Positions 35,411 through 47,733 of a stretch of 64,000 nt of DNA are shown piece by piece (positions within the stretch are counted from its first letter, which is position 1; each line of letters opens with the position of its first letter). Made by a program: the position numbers and the translations under genes. Under the pieces are notes generated by a model. That model had not been told where the DNA came from, ran no database searches, and saw nothing but the letters and a program-made list of their open reading frames with translations. The stretch is from Anaspis maculata (taxonomy: Eukaryota > Arthropoda > Insecta > Coleoptera > Scraptiidae). Location: positions 88,173,602-88,237,601 of the forward strand of contig OX421963.1 of NCBI GenBank assembly GCA_949128115.1, written 5' to 3'.

Positions 35411-38400
35411 GGCTGACAGAAAAAATTACCAGTTACGATTGAACCGGCTTTGACTGGTCAATAACGTTTACCCGTGACCAGTTTTTAAACCGGTTACCAA
35501 TGACCGGTTTCAGTTGTAATAGGTCTTCGGCCGGTTAATCATAGCTGGTTTTTATCTCTTAGGCGTGACCGATTTTTGACCGGTTTACCATGACAGATTC
35601 GGAACCGGCCAACCCGTTAACTGTCACCGGTTTGGAGCACTGCTAAAATATTATTTGGATTTTGACTTCAATAACGAGCCTCCTCTCCACCAAAATTTCA
35701 ACTCTTGATCCTTTTCAACTCATCTCCTGTTATTTTGTTTTGAGAAAGTCAGGATACGTAAAATCAACTCAAAATCCAGCCAAAAACGCATCGAAATATA
35801 CCAGTTTTCTACCGGTTGAGTTTGACCGACTTTGGGAGAGTTATTTTAACGGGTTATGAATGGATTATCCATGACCAATTTTGTACTAGTTATCCGTGAC
35901 TTTTTTTTGCAGTCAGTTAATTGACCGAATTCGCTTTTTCTTACTTGAAAACTTTTGACCGTGAGTTCTTGTTTTACATCACATCGGGTGAAAGAACACT
36001 GGCTGTTAGAACTGCAACGTCTGTCTGAAACGCAAGCGAGGTGCGAAACATACACAAAAGTAACAGTTATGAACAGCTGTTATTTCTTTTCTTTCTATAT
36101 CCCTTGATGCTTCGCACCTTGTTGCAGATTGCAGGCCATCTTTTCTTTATAATACCTCGGTGTTTCGCACCTCGATTGCGATCAAATCTTAATATAAACG
36201 GCTGTGTATACTCCAAGTGACCTTGTCAGCTTCATGCACTCGGGCCGTTCTTCTCTTTCTGGTTCTCTATACTCTCGTTCTGATTGTTTCCCTTTTATGT
36301 ACTCGGCAGTTTTTCTTTTTCTTGTTCCCTATACTCCGGTTGTGACCAGTTTTTGTTTTACATCACATCGGGTGGAGGAACACTGGCTGTTAAAACTGCA
36401 ACGTCTGTCTGAATCGCGAGCGAGGTGCGAAACATACACAAAAGTAACGGTTATGAACAGCTGTTATTTCTTTCTCTTTTATATCCCTCGGTGCTTCGCA
36501 CCTCGTTGCAGATTGCGGGCCATCTTTTTTTTATAATACCTCGGTGCTTCGCACCTCGATTGCGATCAAATCTCAATATAAACGGCTGTGTATACTCCAA
36601 GTGACCTTGTCAGCTTCATGTACTCGGCCGTTCTTCTCTTTCTGGTTCTCTATACTCTTGTTCTGATTGTTTCCCCTTTATGTACTCGGCAGTTTTTCTT
36701 TTTCTTGTTCTTCATACTCTCGTTCTCACCGGATCCCCTTTATGTACTCGGCTGTTTTTCTTTTTCTTGTTCTCTATACTCCGGTTGTGACAAGTTTTTG
36801 TTTTACATCACATCGAGTGGAAGAACACTGGCTGTTAGAACTGCAACGTCTGTCTGAATCGCAAGCGAGGTGCGAAATATACACAAAAGTAACGGTTATG
36901 AACAGCTGTTATTTCTTTTTCTTTGATATCCCTCGGTGCTTCGCACCTCGTTGCAGATTGCAGGCCATCTTTTCTTTATAATACCTCGGTGCTTCGCACC
37001 TCGATTGCGATCAAATCTCAATATAAACGGCTGTGTATACTCCAAGTGACCTTGTCAGCTTCATGAACTCGGCCGTTCTTCTCTTTCTGGTCCTCTATAC
37101 TCTCGCTCTGATTGTTTCCCCTTCATGTACTAGGCGTTTTTTTTCTTGTTCTTTATACTCTCGTTCTCATCGCCTCCCCTTCATCCACTTGTACTCGGCT
37201 GTTTTTTCTTTTTCTTGTTCCTCATACTCCGGTTGTGACCTTCTTAGCTTCACATACTCGACTGTTTTCCTTTTTCTAGGTCTCCATACTGTCGTTCGGA
37301 TCTCTTTCTCTTCATGTACTCGGCAGTTTTTCTGTTTCTTGTTCTCTTCCTTGGCCTAACTAGTATGCCTCGAGCGTAAACTAAGGCTTTTAGGGAAAAT
37401 ATAACCGGTCAACCGCCGAAGAAATTGACCGCCTACAAAATAGCCGGTTGCGGTTGAACCGGTTTAGACCATTCAATAACAGGTTAACCGTGACTTTTCA
37501 TCGGTTAACCGTAACAGGTATTTGATCGGTCAACGGGTCAACCGTGACCGGTTTTTACTTGTCTAACCGCGACCAGTCAACCGGTCAACTGTGATCGGTT
37601 CTGAATTGATCAACCGGCTGATCATGACCGGCCTTGAACAAGTTAAACCATAATTGGTTATTGACTCAAGAATCTGGACCGGTTATTTCAAATTTCCGAC
37701 CGGCTAACTATTGCTGACTGGGAGCACTACTCAATCGTAATTTCACTTCAACTCCAAAAAGCGAGACCTTCCACTGTAAATTCTACCCCAAATCCTCTCT
37801 CACTTACTTCCGTTATTTAGTTTTAAAATAGTCGTTAGGATACGTCGGGTCATCTAAAAAACTAGTCAAAAATTGATGAAAATACACTACGATCGGATTC
37901 TGACCGGTTAACTGTGTCAGACTGTGACCAGTTATTTTGATCGGTTAACGGTTACTAACAGATTATTAACGATCGGTTTTGTGGACCGGTTTCAGTCGTA
38001 AACGGTTTCTGACGGCTTAATCTAGACTGGTTTTTGGCCGATTAACCGTGGCCAATTGTGAATCAGTTGCTTAATTGCTAATTGTGATCGGTTTTTGACA
38101 AGGTAACCGTAACCGATTATTAGATTGAGGTTCAGAACCGGTTATTTTGACCGGTTAGCCGTAACCGGTTGACAACATTACCGGTCAAGGAAACTTCGTC
38201 CAGTTACAAAATAATCGTTCATGATCAAACCGGTTTCTAACGCTTATCCGTTCTCTATTCTGAGACGATTAGCCTTGATTGATTTGGCATTGGTTATCCG
38301 GGACCGGTTTTTGACTAGCTAACCGTTACTAGTTTTACGGCCGGTTAACCGTGACTTTCTTATGGATTCCAGAATCAGTACAGGTTATTTTGAAATTTTG

Positions 38401-38440
38401 ACCGGCCAACCGGTTAACCGTGACCGATTGACAGCACTAG
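35411..38440. repeat. Degenerate ACCGGTTAACCGTGACC array, ~3 kb
   Basis: Words ACCGGTTAACCGTGACC, GGTTTTTGACCGG and CCGGTTATTTTGACC recur throughout 35.41-35.63, 35.8-35.9 and 37.38-38.44 kb. The array closes at 38440 with GACAGCACTAG, the same CACTAG end as the 27.7-30.8 kb block. A unit near 35635-35840 (GGAGCACTGC, GACTTCAATAACG, GTCAGGATACGT) recurs in diverged form at 37722-37910, giving a direct duplication about 2.09 kb apart. Non-coding. Confidence 0.75.
35950..37360. repeat. 384-445 bp tandem repeat with CGAGGTGC hairpins
   Basis: GAACACTGGCTGTTA recurs at 35994, 36378 and 36823. Each period contains ACAGCTGTTATTTCTTT, one or two hairpins of the form CTCGGTGCTTCGCACCTCG, TGTATACTCCAAGTGACC, and several copies of TATGTACTCGGCAGTTTTTC. 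The third period is longer by an extra TACTCGG subunit. Frames of 89-110 codons read through it, but the repeats carry frame-changing differences. A dispersed copy lies at 60110-60440. Confidence 0.85.
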
Positions 38441-39044
38441 CCGACCAACCTTGACCAAGATAATGGTTGATCTCACTGTAGGAGACCTCGGAGGATTGGA
38501 GGAAGAAGATGGGTGGGATGAAGCATTTGCAATAGGAATCGAAATGAAGAAAATACTTGAATGAGAAAACTATCTAAGAAAGAACAACGACAGCAAATAC
38601 AAATTGCGTACGGCAAAAGTGAAACAAATAGTGAAGGGAACAAAAAACAATCGTCGAAAAACTTTGGACGTGGATAGGAAGACCGTAAAGCAAACCAGAA
38701 GCTGTTTACAGGGTGAGTACTGAGTGGATGATAAATTGAACAAAGGTCGTATTCAATCACATGAAGAACAAAAGGAGAAGAACTGAATAAACCGAAGTCC
38801 TGAGAAGATGAAAAGCACATTTTCAAGAAAGCCGTACAATAAACATAACAAACCAAAAAAACAAACCATTCTTCATCAAACAGAGAAGACACAACAGAAA
38901 CAGAAAAAAGCAAGGGTAAACCAAGCTTGAGAAAGCCCTCAAGAGTTCATGTATGTAACAGATTTTCAACGTATCAATCAAGCTTTTAAAAATCTCGAAT
39001 GCAGTGAAAATGAACCTGGGGTGATTACGATGCATTCAGAAGAA
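38441..39044. other. AG-rich non-coding flank
   Basis: The purine-rich plus strand yields a 146-codon minus frame (38473-38913) rich in Phe, Ser and Leu, a composition effect. It resembles the AG-rich core at 7.1-7.4 kb in style. No gene. Confidence 0.45.
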
Positions 39045-40685
39045 TTAGTCCGGCGGCAAACTGTAACAATTGTGCACAATGGGCTAAAAGCAATTTTATC
39101 TTTTCAAGTTAATATTTGGACCCTAAAGAATATTTCCAGATAGAGACCCCAACCGATTAGGCCCTATTTAGCCCCCCTTAGCAACGCCAACTTCGACCAA
39201 TATTTCATCCATTTTTGTACATTACTTTTATGATAATTGACGTATACCATCTATTACGGTGTCGATTCTAATGTTTTTGAAGACGAGGAACTCAAATATG
39301 ATGGTCTTGAAGCTTTTGAAGTTGAAATTGCGAACCTGATGGATGGTTACTGGTACCTTATTGATTAAAACATTTGAAAAAATTGGCTGACAATCTTTAA
39401 GAATAATTGAAACGAGAAGTCTATAATGAGAGATCTAGGGTCATGATTTGACGTTCTACAACTTACCTTCGAGCTCACCTTAGTTCATCGAGAATACGTG
39501 ATTGGGTTTTTCTCTTCGCGAGATCGAAATCAAAGCAGTCGCAATTTTCCAAATAGTCACTAGTTACGATTATTCCAAAAATTTCTGTTTTTGATTTTTA
39601 GTAAAACAATGCGATCATCTTCATCAATATGCAAAGTACCACTGACCCAATAGTATACTGCCGTGCTAAGCCTAAAGCACGTATCTACACTTCGATAAAG
39701 GACCCCGCACGTTTTCTATGAAAAAGTGGTTTTGGTGAATTTGGCTAAATTTTTTATATGTTGTAGATCTTGATTCAAGAAATATATTCCTGGAAAATTG
39801 GACCCCTCCTATGAACAGTTTTTCCCCTACACCCCTAATAAGGCCAAAATTAGGAATAGTCTCAAATTTTTTGAAATTCATGAAACTGGTTCAAATCAAA
39901 CTCATGATCATGAGAAAAATAATTAAAAAAATCCGAGTTGTGAATTGGGGTAGTTATCAAGGGGGTTGGGGGTCGAAATTGAGGAAATAAATAAAAATTC
40001 CGAATTTTTTTATCTTATAAAATCTGAACAAAATAATAATCGAGAAATAATTTTGGAAAATCAAAATTAATTCATTGGGGGTTATTCTAAAGGGGGCTGG
40101 GGGTCAAAATCAAGAAAACGCAGTGAAATTCCGGAATTTGCGGTTCCCATAAGATATGATTTTACGAGCAATGGGGAAATTACTCAAAAAAATCTAAACC
40201 AATGATATCGGGTGTTATTGAGGAGGTAGAGGGTCTGAATTGAGAAAACAGTGGAGTTCTGGAACTTCCAGTTTATCTAGGAAGATCTGGACGAATGACA
40301 AAATGATAATACAACCAATGTGAATAAGGACTGAGTTCATCGTTTCTCGATCATCCTCACCCCTTACCCAGATACCTACCCACAACCACAATAAGGGCTG
40401 AAGAGGGGGGGGGGTGGAATCGAGACTTGCAACAGCATTATTATTTACAGTTCTCGAGAAGCTCTCATCGGTTCAGATAGCTTGTGTCAAAAATAATTCA
40501 CTAGACTATCTTTTTTTATATAAACATAAATCCTGATTGATTCAATGGGATTCCAAAAATAGATTGATATTGGAAGTTGGGCTCAATCTTTCAAATCTGA
40601 ATTTTCAGTTCTGAAAGGTCTTTCAATAAGAGTGAAAGAACTTTGATAAGATTCTACTGTCATTTTTTGACAAATACTCAGTAGG

Positions 40686-40790
40686 GGGTGTTTTTTTGAG
40701 TCTGGCGTCGAAGTGTGCTGTGCTCTAGCCAAATTCGTCTGCATTTGGCCAGAGCAGAGCACACTTCGACGCCAGATTTAAAAAACACCC
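40686..40790. mobile_element. 105-bp hairpin MITE
   Basis: GGGTGTTTTTTTGAGTCTGG is mirrored by CCAGATTTAAAAAACACCC, with arms of about 45 bp around a 13-base loop. The arms include GCGTCGAAGTGTGCT. It sits immediately upstream of the recognisable part of the mariner-type pseudogene. Confidence 0.85.
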
Positions 40791-40799
40791 GTTATATCT

Positions 40800-41173
40800 T
40801 ACAAAATCATCTTCTCCCAACAAGACGGGGCTACGTGCCACACAGCAGGAGAAACCTTGGGACTTGTTGGCCGAAAACTTACAAGGAAGAACAATTTCGC
40901 GGAACGGCGATTTCAATTGGCTAGCGAGATCTTACGATATTACGTCCCTGGACTTTTTTCTGTGGGGATGTGTGAAGTCCCTAGTAGAACAAGCCACAAC
41001 TATACAAGAACAAGCCTAGAACCATTGAAGCCCTGGGGGACAATATTGTGCGTGTTATCACTGAAATATAGCCCGATATCTGCCGGAAAGCTATTACAAA
41101 TTGAACTTCCCGTCTGCACGCCGTTAGACAAAGTCGAGGAGGCCATTTACTAGATCTTATTTTCCACACATAA
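40800..41173 (+). pseudogene. Mariner/Tc-type (DDE_3-like) transposase C-terminal remnant
   Basis: Plus-strand translation across frames gives FSQQDGATCHTAGETL near 40817-40860. It continues LQGRTISRNGDFNWLARS, then DITSLDFFLWGCVKSL near 40930-40985, then IEALGDNIVRVITEI near 41027, and SRGGHLLDLIFHT ending at TAA 41171-41173. In this insect family the normal text is QQDGA-x-CHTAR, then S-x-D-x-x-P-x-DFFLWGY-x-K. The QQD aspartate and the D of LDFFLWG region correspond to catalytic positions. Two in-frame stops (near 41072 and 41100), a frameshift near 40862 and loss of the whole N-terminal half make it dead. It lies in the loop of a foldback and may be what remains of the element's own transposase. 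Confidence 0.88.
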
Positions 41174-42251
41174 TGTTAAAAACTGTTCTTTCACATAGAG
41201 TCAATTAGATATCGTTAACCCCGACATAATTTGTTTAATTCCAATTTGAAGTTCTATGACTCTTATTGAAAGACCATATATGTATATGAATTTAAAGTTT
41301 CGGAATTTCTTCCTTTTTCTAGATTTTGACCACTGTCACTGTCCCCTCAGTAGGTAACCATCTCAATTTATTGATTCAGATTCTTTTTAATTACTTCTCC
41401 ACGAGATTCTCCATTACCCTTTTCCTGGAATGCCAATTCCTTCCCTGGATTTCGACCCTCGCCCCCTCGATAATTACTCCAACTCACAACTTATATTTTT
41501 TTATTCTTCAACTTAATTTGAGCCAGTTTCATGAATTTTGAAATGCTCAAGATAAACTCCTATTTGGACTAGGACATGGCTGTAGGCAGAAATTATGGTG
41601 GGTGGGAAAAGGGATGGTCGAGAAATGAAGAACTCAATCCTTACGCAGATTGGTTTTATTATCATTTTGTCATCCACCCAGATCAACTTCTAGATGAACT
41701 GTAAGGTCCAGAATTTCATTGTTGTTTTGATTGCGATCCTCTACTTCCTCAATAACACCAGAACTCATTGGTTCAGATTTTTTTCAATTATTTTCCCAAT
41801 AATGGGAACGCAAGTTTCGGAATGTTACTCCGTTCCCTTGATTTCGACCCCCAGCCCCCTTTAGAATAACCCGCAATTAATTAATTTAGATTTTCCAAAA
41901 TTATTTCTCGATTATTATTTTGTTCAGATTTTATAAGATAGAAAAATTCGGAATTTTTATTTATTTTCTCAATTTCGACCCCCAACCCCCTTGATAACTA
42001 CCCCAATTCACAACTCGGATTTTTTCAATTATTTTTCTCATGATCATGAGTTTGATTTGAACCAGTTTCATGAATTTCAAAAAATTTGAGACTATTCCTA
42101 ATTTTGGCCTTATCAGGGGTGTAGGGGAAAAACTGTTCATAGGAGGGGTCCAATTTCTCAGGAATATATTTCTTGAATCAAGATCTACAACATATAAAAA
42201 ATTTAGCCAAATTCACCGAAACCACTTTTTCATAGAAAACGTGCGGGGTCC

Positions 42252-43794
42252 TTTGATACACTGCATTTTCATACTCATATTTTAGGGGCTATGATGTTCG
42301 CGATCATATGGTTATGATTATACATGGATAGCGCAATAATTAGAGTTCTCAAATAACTGCTTTATTCATACTATACTATAACAATTCAATTCAATTTCAA
42401 TTTAATTTTATTGTATAAAAAGATCTTATCCTTATTACAAAGTAAATATACAGAGGGGTGCATAAAAAACGGCCACCGCTGTAGCATCGTTATTCCTTAT
42501 TCGATCTTCAAAATTCAAAAACCAGTTTAAATGGTGTAATGTCTCCTATAACTCGACAGTGAAAAATATTTTTTCTATCATTATGCTTCTGAGCACTGAC
42601 AGTCAACTTTTGTTTTTCAAATGACAACTATATTTTTTTAATTCATTTTTGGATTCCTTACGCTTATCTGAATATAATGATGCATCAATATCACCCTTTT
42701 TGCTATCAAACACGAAGAAAAAAAAATTAAACTGCGAAATTTTTACACATCACAGTAGCATCAAAACACCCACGATATGCACGCAATCCGGTAGGCTGAG
42801 TGCAAAATGATGTTCAAAAGCATAAAGTAGGTCAGGCGTTTGGTATTTAAAAACGTGAATGTGAAAATGTTTTCTAGTTCAAAAAAAGAGCCCGTCTCTA
42901 AGACGTCTTTATTCTCTATTTTCAGCTCACTGTTTTATATCTTCCTGAGTATGTATTGTGACCCATCAGGAAAAAATGTCGTATTGATTCTTCATTTTAA
43001 CAACACAAACCCACCTAAAAAGATATAAAATAATAAACTAGAAATATAAAATAAACAAGTCTTCTTAGAGACGGACAGCTTTTTTTGAGCTAGAAAACAT
43101 TTTGACATTTACGTTTTCAAATACCAAACGCCTGGCCTACTCCATGCTTTTGAACATCATTTTGCACCCAGCCTACCGGATTGCGTGCATATCGTGGGTG
43201 TTTTGATGCTACTGTGATGTGTAAAAATTTCGCAGTTTAATTTTTCATCTTCGTGTTTGATAACAAAAAGGATGATATTGATGCATCATTATATTCAGAT
43301 AAGCGTAAGGAATCCAAAAATAAATTAAAAAAATATAGTTGTCATTTGAAAAACAAAAGTTGACTATCAGTGCTCAGAAGCATCATGATAGAAAAAATGT
43401 TTTTTACTGTCGAGTCATAAATGACATTACACCATTTGAACTGGTTCTTGAATTTTGAAGATCGGATGAGGAATAACGATGCTACAGCGGTGGCCGTTTT
43501 TTATGCACCCCTCTGTATAGATATATACGATAATGAACAATCACAGACAAACATTATGTTTGTGTTGTGTTGTGTATGTATTATGTTGTACTTGTACATG
43601 TAGTGAATCCTGCCAAATACCACTCTATCGTCTGTTTTTTTTCTTAATTTACTTTGTTTGTCTGTGATTGTTCATTATCGTATATATCTATATATTTACT
43701 TTGTAATAAGGATAAGATCTTTTTATACAATGAAAAAATACTATACTATAACATAACGGCATAAAAACTTGGCATAAAACTGCAGTGTATCAAA
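42252..43794. mobile_element. 1.54-kb foldback nested in the right arm of 39651-43841
   Basis: The ends are TTTGATACACTGCA and TGCAGTGTATCAAA. Removing it rejoins GGTCC with TTTATC and restores exactly the sequence of the intact left arm (complement of 39691-39704). Its own arms (about 42380-42890 and 43065-43740) mirror each other. They include CGGCCACCGCTGTAGCATCG, and a nearby GAGACGG hairpin around 42895/43065. The site can be read as a 3-bp TTT duplication or as insertion without duplication. No transposase is seen. Confidence 0.85.
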
Positions 43795-45564
43795 TTTATC
43801 AAAATGTAGATACGCGCATTAGGGTTAGCACGGCAGTATAGTAAAAAATCTGTTGTGGGGCGACACAAAACTTTCCCGGCGGTATCCAGAGACGTCAGTA
43901 ATGATTTTGATCGAAGTGTCCCTTCGGGAGAGGGCGATTCGATTTGGAAATTGATGAAAAAATTCTATTTAGTCGAGCGTTTAGCGAGCATCCTGCATCC
44001 ATTGTTGAGCGGACAGAAAAAATGACAGGTTAGGTCAGTTTTCCAAGGTGATGAAATGATCCAAAAGGTAGAACTAGGTAGCTAACTGTTGTGATATCTC
44101 AAAAATGCAATGCTGGTTCCTTATTGAAATTTTTGTTCCTACTTTAGATATGATGATGAAATTGCAAAAACTTGATTGAAAACTTTTACTGCATCTGTGT
44201 GTCAAATTTCGACTCTATATTTTCATATAGAGCTTGGGCAGACAAACCCAGACCCAATGTGCCACCTGAGGGCTTCCGATCAAAATCATCCATCCAAAGT
44301 CTAATCAGATCATTCCAGGCTGAACTTAGGCCTCCGTACCTGATTTCGATTCGATCGGATCAATAATTCGGTAATTATCGTGACAGAACCGCTTAATTTG
44401 TACGATCGCATGAGTGGTTTTATATTTTCAGGAGGAAAATTTCCGGGAAATTGGAGAGAAATTATTGGAAAATGTTCAAGAACCAGTTATCTATTCTATA
44501 AAAAAAACAATTCCAAGAAATCTGTTCACGGAATAAAAAGTTGGAAAATTTGCAGTTTTTCCAGAGAGGAAAACTCGGCAACTGTTTATCCGATTTCAAA
44601 AATTTTTCCTCCAAAAATTAGCTCAATCTTTTCTCTAACTTTTATTCACAACATGTCTGCACCTAAAATCAATATTTCGTGGGGCTTACCGCATGTAGAA
44701 GTTTGCATTGCGTTTTTCTCAAATTCACGGAATGTGCAAATTTCATTTTGAAAAAATTACAGTCGGAAAACCGAAACCGTGTCAACTCTGAAAATAGACC
44801 TGCACGACGCTAAATACAATCTACTTTTGATATCAGTTGAAATTTCCAAAAAAAAGTCGATCCCCGAGCAGGAATAAATTTTTGAGTGGAGTCCTGCTAC
44901 AAAAGCGAGTCGTGCTGGTCGAAACACCGGCGAGAGCCCCTCCTGAGTGGCAACGGCCAGGAGAAATTTCGAAAATTCATTACGCTCAACTGGAGGATGG
45001 TGGAAAACTGCAACTGCGGCCTTAATTTGACTCTTTTGTTGTGTTGCTTCCTGCCAAATCTGGTTCCAATCCATCGGACAGATTTTGAATAATTAATTGG
45101 TAAAGTTTTGTACTTTAACATTTTTTATTATTTGACAGATGACAGATAGGGCAATGTTTCCAACTGTTTTGAATACAGTTTTTCAAGGGGTTTCAAATGA
45201 CATATTGCAAGTTGAGTTCCGTGAGATATAGCTTTTGACATTTGATGATAGTGACACAGAGCATATTTTAAGGAATTGTAAGTGCGCGACCAAAAGTCAT
45301 GAAACTCCGGTTTGACGCCGCAGGCGAAATTTCTTTAAATTTAGGCGGGCCAGAGAGTCAAACGGCCCCCTATTTTTTTAAATTACAAAAATCTTTTTTT
45401 AATTCAAGGTCATTCCAGAAATCAAATGGAACTGCAGTTGGGAAAATGCTTTAAAAGTTACCCTTACATTCTCGTTATTTTAAAAGATTCCAGGAAACTC
45501 ATCCCATCAGACCAAAAAGCAAATTTTTTGAACCTTTGTATGTGTTCTGTAATTGTGTTTAGTG

Positions 45565-45740
45565 TACAGGGTGAGTCATAAATCGTGAAAATTTATCTGC
45601 CTCGAAAATGCCAGTGAAAGGTTCTAGAGGTTATAAAACTGATGTAGAGCAACAAATAACAGAAATGGTTCTTTTATGAAATTTTCTGCATGCATTTTTG
45701 AAAATCAGCTGGATTTTCAGGATTCACGACTCACCCTGTA
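45565..45740. mobile_element. 176-bp TACAGGGTGAGTC MITE inside the hAT element
   Basis: TACAGGGTGAGTCATAAATC at the left mirrors GATTCACGACTCACCCTGTA at the right, both with outer TA. It sits at the centre of a weaker, longer palindrome of about 45475-45835 (GACCAAAAAGCAA mirrored by TTGCTTTTTGGTC). Confidence 0.82.
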
Positions 45741-45999
45741 TAGTAAATAGAATTACAAAACACAATCAAAGATCCAAAAACGTTGCTTTTTGGTCTGTTG
45801 AGAAGAGTTCACTAAAATCTTTCAAAATAACGACAATATTTCAACATTTTTCTGATACTTTTGATGCATTTCTGTAGCTGCGGTTCAATTTTCTACCCCA
45901 AATTTGCAAACACCCTGTATAATATGATGAACGAGGAGCTTCAGATAAATATCAAAATTTCATTGTATCAAAATTATTCAGACCATTGCATTGAATCGG

Positions 46000-46240
46000 T
46001 AGAAAAAAATTATTGGATATTATGAGAAGCTCGACTGTTTTCAGATCGTTTTTTAAAAGAGCTTTTTATGATCGTGTGCACGGAAACAGCCTTTTCTGGA
46101 CCTGCGCTATGCGGTGTTAGAGAAATGAAAGCTTCGACTAATTTCGCAAAAACGGTAGCAGGCCATGCAACTGTCGAACATTGAAAAAGCAGAAGAAAGA
46201 TTTTCACTTGTGAAAAGAGGAACGACACCATCTGTAAACT
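46000..46240 (-). pseudogene. hAT transposase C-terminal dimerisation-domain remnant
   Basis: In the frame 46231-46010 the minus strand reads VEAFISLTPHSAGPEKAVSV, followed by HTIIKSSFKKRSE. This has the layout of the hAT C-terminal dimerisation domain, where small residues and a P-(E/x)-R/K-x-(F/V)S core precede a basic stretch. An overlapping frame (46400-46107) probably holds the preceding part after a frameshift. The catalytic domain and BED zinc finger are absent. It lies within a hAT element with intact ends, as expected. Confidence 0.6.
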
Positions 46241-46911
46241 GTGAAACAGCTTTATTACCGCATAGATTTTTGACCTCTGCTCTTACTGTGGCAATCATGT
46301 CACTTCGATTTCTGGAGTTGTTAACGATTTTTTTATTGTTTCCACAATATCTCGGTCTTGTGATGTACGCTGGATAAAAATTCTTGGGTAGACAAAACAT
46401 AACTCCATTTACGATACTAATGAAGGAGTCACCCTTCTCCTAGAAACAGTTTCTCCCCATTCATCCTCGTCATTCGGGCCATTGGCTCCTGCCGAAAAAC
46501 CTTTCTCAAACCAAACCCACCAGGATAAAGACCTTTTTCCATCATCAGATTTATTGACTAGATCACAATTTTCTGTGAAATTCCAACGTCACAAATGGTG
46601 AACATTGATTAGGTACCTATTATTGCTTTATTAAAAAAAAATCTTAGAAGTGGTACCTACGAAGTAATGAAATGTGGCAAAGGAATATTTTTTGACTGCG
46701 CGACCAAACTTTGACTACGCGACCAAACTTTGTCACTGGGCGACCAATTGGTCGCCTACTTTATATGCTATTTTATGCTCTGTAGTGACAGTTGGGTTTG
46801 ACAGATGACAGCCAAAAACTAATGGGCTCTTTTCAGGGAACAACCATGTTTGTATACCAAATATCAAGTCGATCCAGTCAACGTTACGGCAGTTATCGTG
46901 GAAGATCACAG

Positions 46912-46936
46912 ACAGACACACACACATACACACACA

Positions 46937-46982
<46 letters not shown>

Positions 46983-46986
46983 GACA
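46912..46986. repeat. (CA)n microsatellite in left arm
   Basis: CA dinucleotides with TA interruptions end in CAGACAGACAGACA. Its mirror (GT)n lies in the other arm at 47734-47822. Confidence 0.9.
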
Positions 46987-47733
46987 GACATCATTCTGAA
47001 AATGGTCTTAATCGTCTTGGAGGACCTCAAAACGGATATATCCGGTGAAATCTCGAAACTTTTTTTCTGCACGATTACAATACTTTCCCTCCGTGTTCGT
47101 GGGTGGGCCGGGAAAGTAAAAAACACGTGATTGCATTCACTCGCCATGCCACCTTAGTTTTTATTGGAAATAACAATAACTAATAGGTTCGCTGATAGGT
47201 AAGGTAGGTGGGCACAATGGTGAACTTCAAAATGACGTTCCTTGATTATTTCCAAAGGATAATTCGAGACGTAAATAATGTAAGCAGATTTTGACCATCA
47301 TTCCATCTTGGTTCTACCTGCCCAGCGTTCTACCTCAAACAATAACTTACTTCCCTTTTTTCAGCGCTTCGAAGTTAAGACAAACATTCGGTGTGGTGTG
47401 TTTTTCAAGTCCGTCGCCGCTGTACCAACATTTCTTACCAATGCGAATGCAGTTCCGCTGACGTCTTGCAACTGCATGAAATGATTTCGTGCCAAGCTTT
47501 CTTTGGTGATGGCGATGGCCCATCAGCTAGTCCATTGGATTCAAGATGAAAAAAAAATCCATTTCTTGATAAGAAAAAGCTTCACATGTTAGGCAGAAGG
47601 TTTTTTACTTTCCCGGCCCACCCACGAACACGGAGGGAAAGTATTGTAATCGTGCAGAAAAAAAGTTTTGAGATTTCACCGGATATATCCGTTTTGAGGT
47701 CCCCCAAGACGATTAAAACCATTTTCAGAATGA

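Larger units (their letters stand above)
39651..43841. mobile_element. Foldback element with mariner fragment in loop and nested insert in right arm
   Basis: The left arm starts AGTATACTGCCGTGCTAA at 39651 and runs to about 40655. The right arm runs from about 41245 to 42251, resumes after an insert at 43795, and ends TTAGCACGGCAGTATA. Arms are about 1 kb and well matched. The peptide starting MNFKKFETIPNFGL appears in both arms (39672-39881 minus, 42070-42285 plus) purely through the mirror. The loop (40660-41245) holds a transposase pseudogene and a small hairpin MITE. Confidence 0.88.
45257..46782. mobile_element. hAT element with perfect 8-bp target duplication
   Basis: It starts CAGAGCATATTTT and ends AAAATAGCATA-type sequence mirrored as TTTTATGCTCTG. 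TAGTGACA flanks both sides (45249-45256 and 46783-46790) and occurs once in the uninterrupted right arm of the host foldback (complement of about 47937-47944). Ends beginning CAGAG plus an 8-bp duplication are diagnostic of hAT. GCGACCAAA words near both ends (45290, 46698, 46718, 46738) look like subterminal transposase sites. It carries a decayed C-terminal transposase segment on the minus strand and a nested MITE, so it is non-autonomous. Confidence 0.92.

Noticed and set aside
38473..38913. 146-codon minus-strand frame rich in Phe, Ser and Leu, resembling a membrane protein
   Set aside because: The complement is purine-rich DNA, which lacks stops by composition. There is no conserved motif.
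46733..47147. Cys/Val-rich and Thr/His-rich frames around 46.9 and 47.8 kb
   Set aside because: They are translations of the CA/GT microsatellites and mirrored arm sequence.
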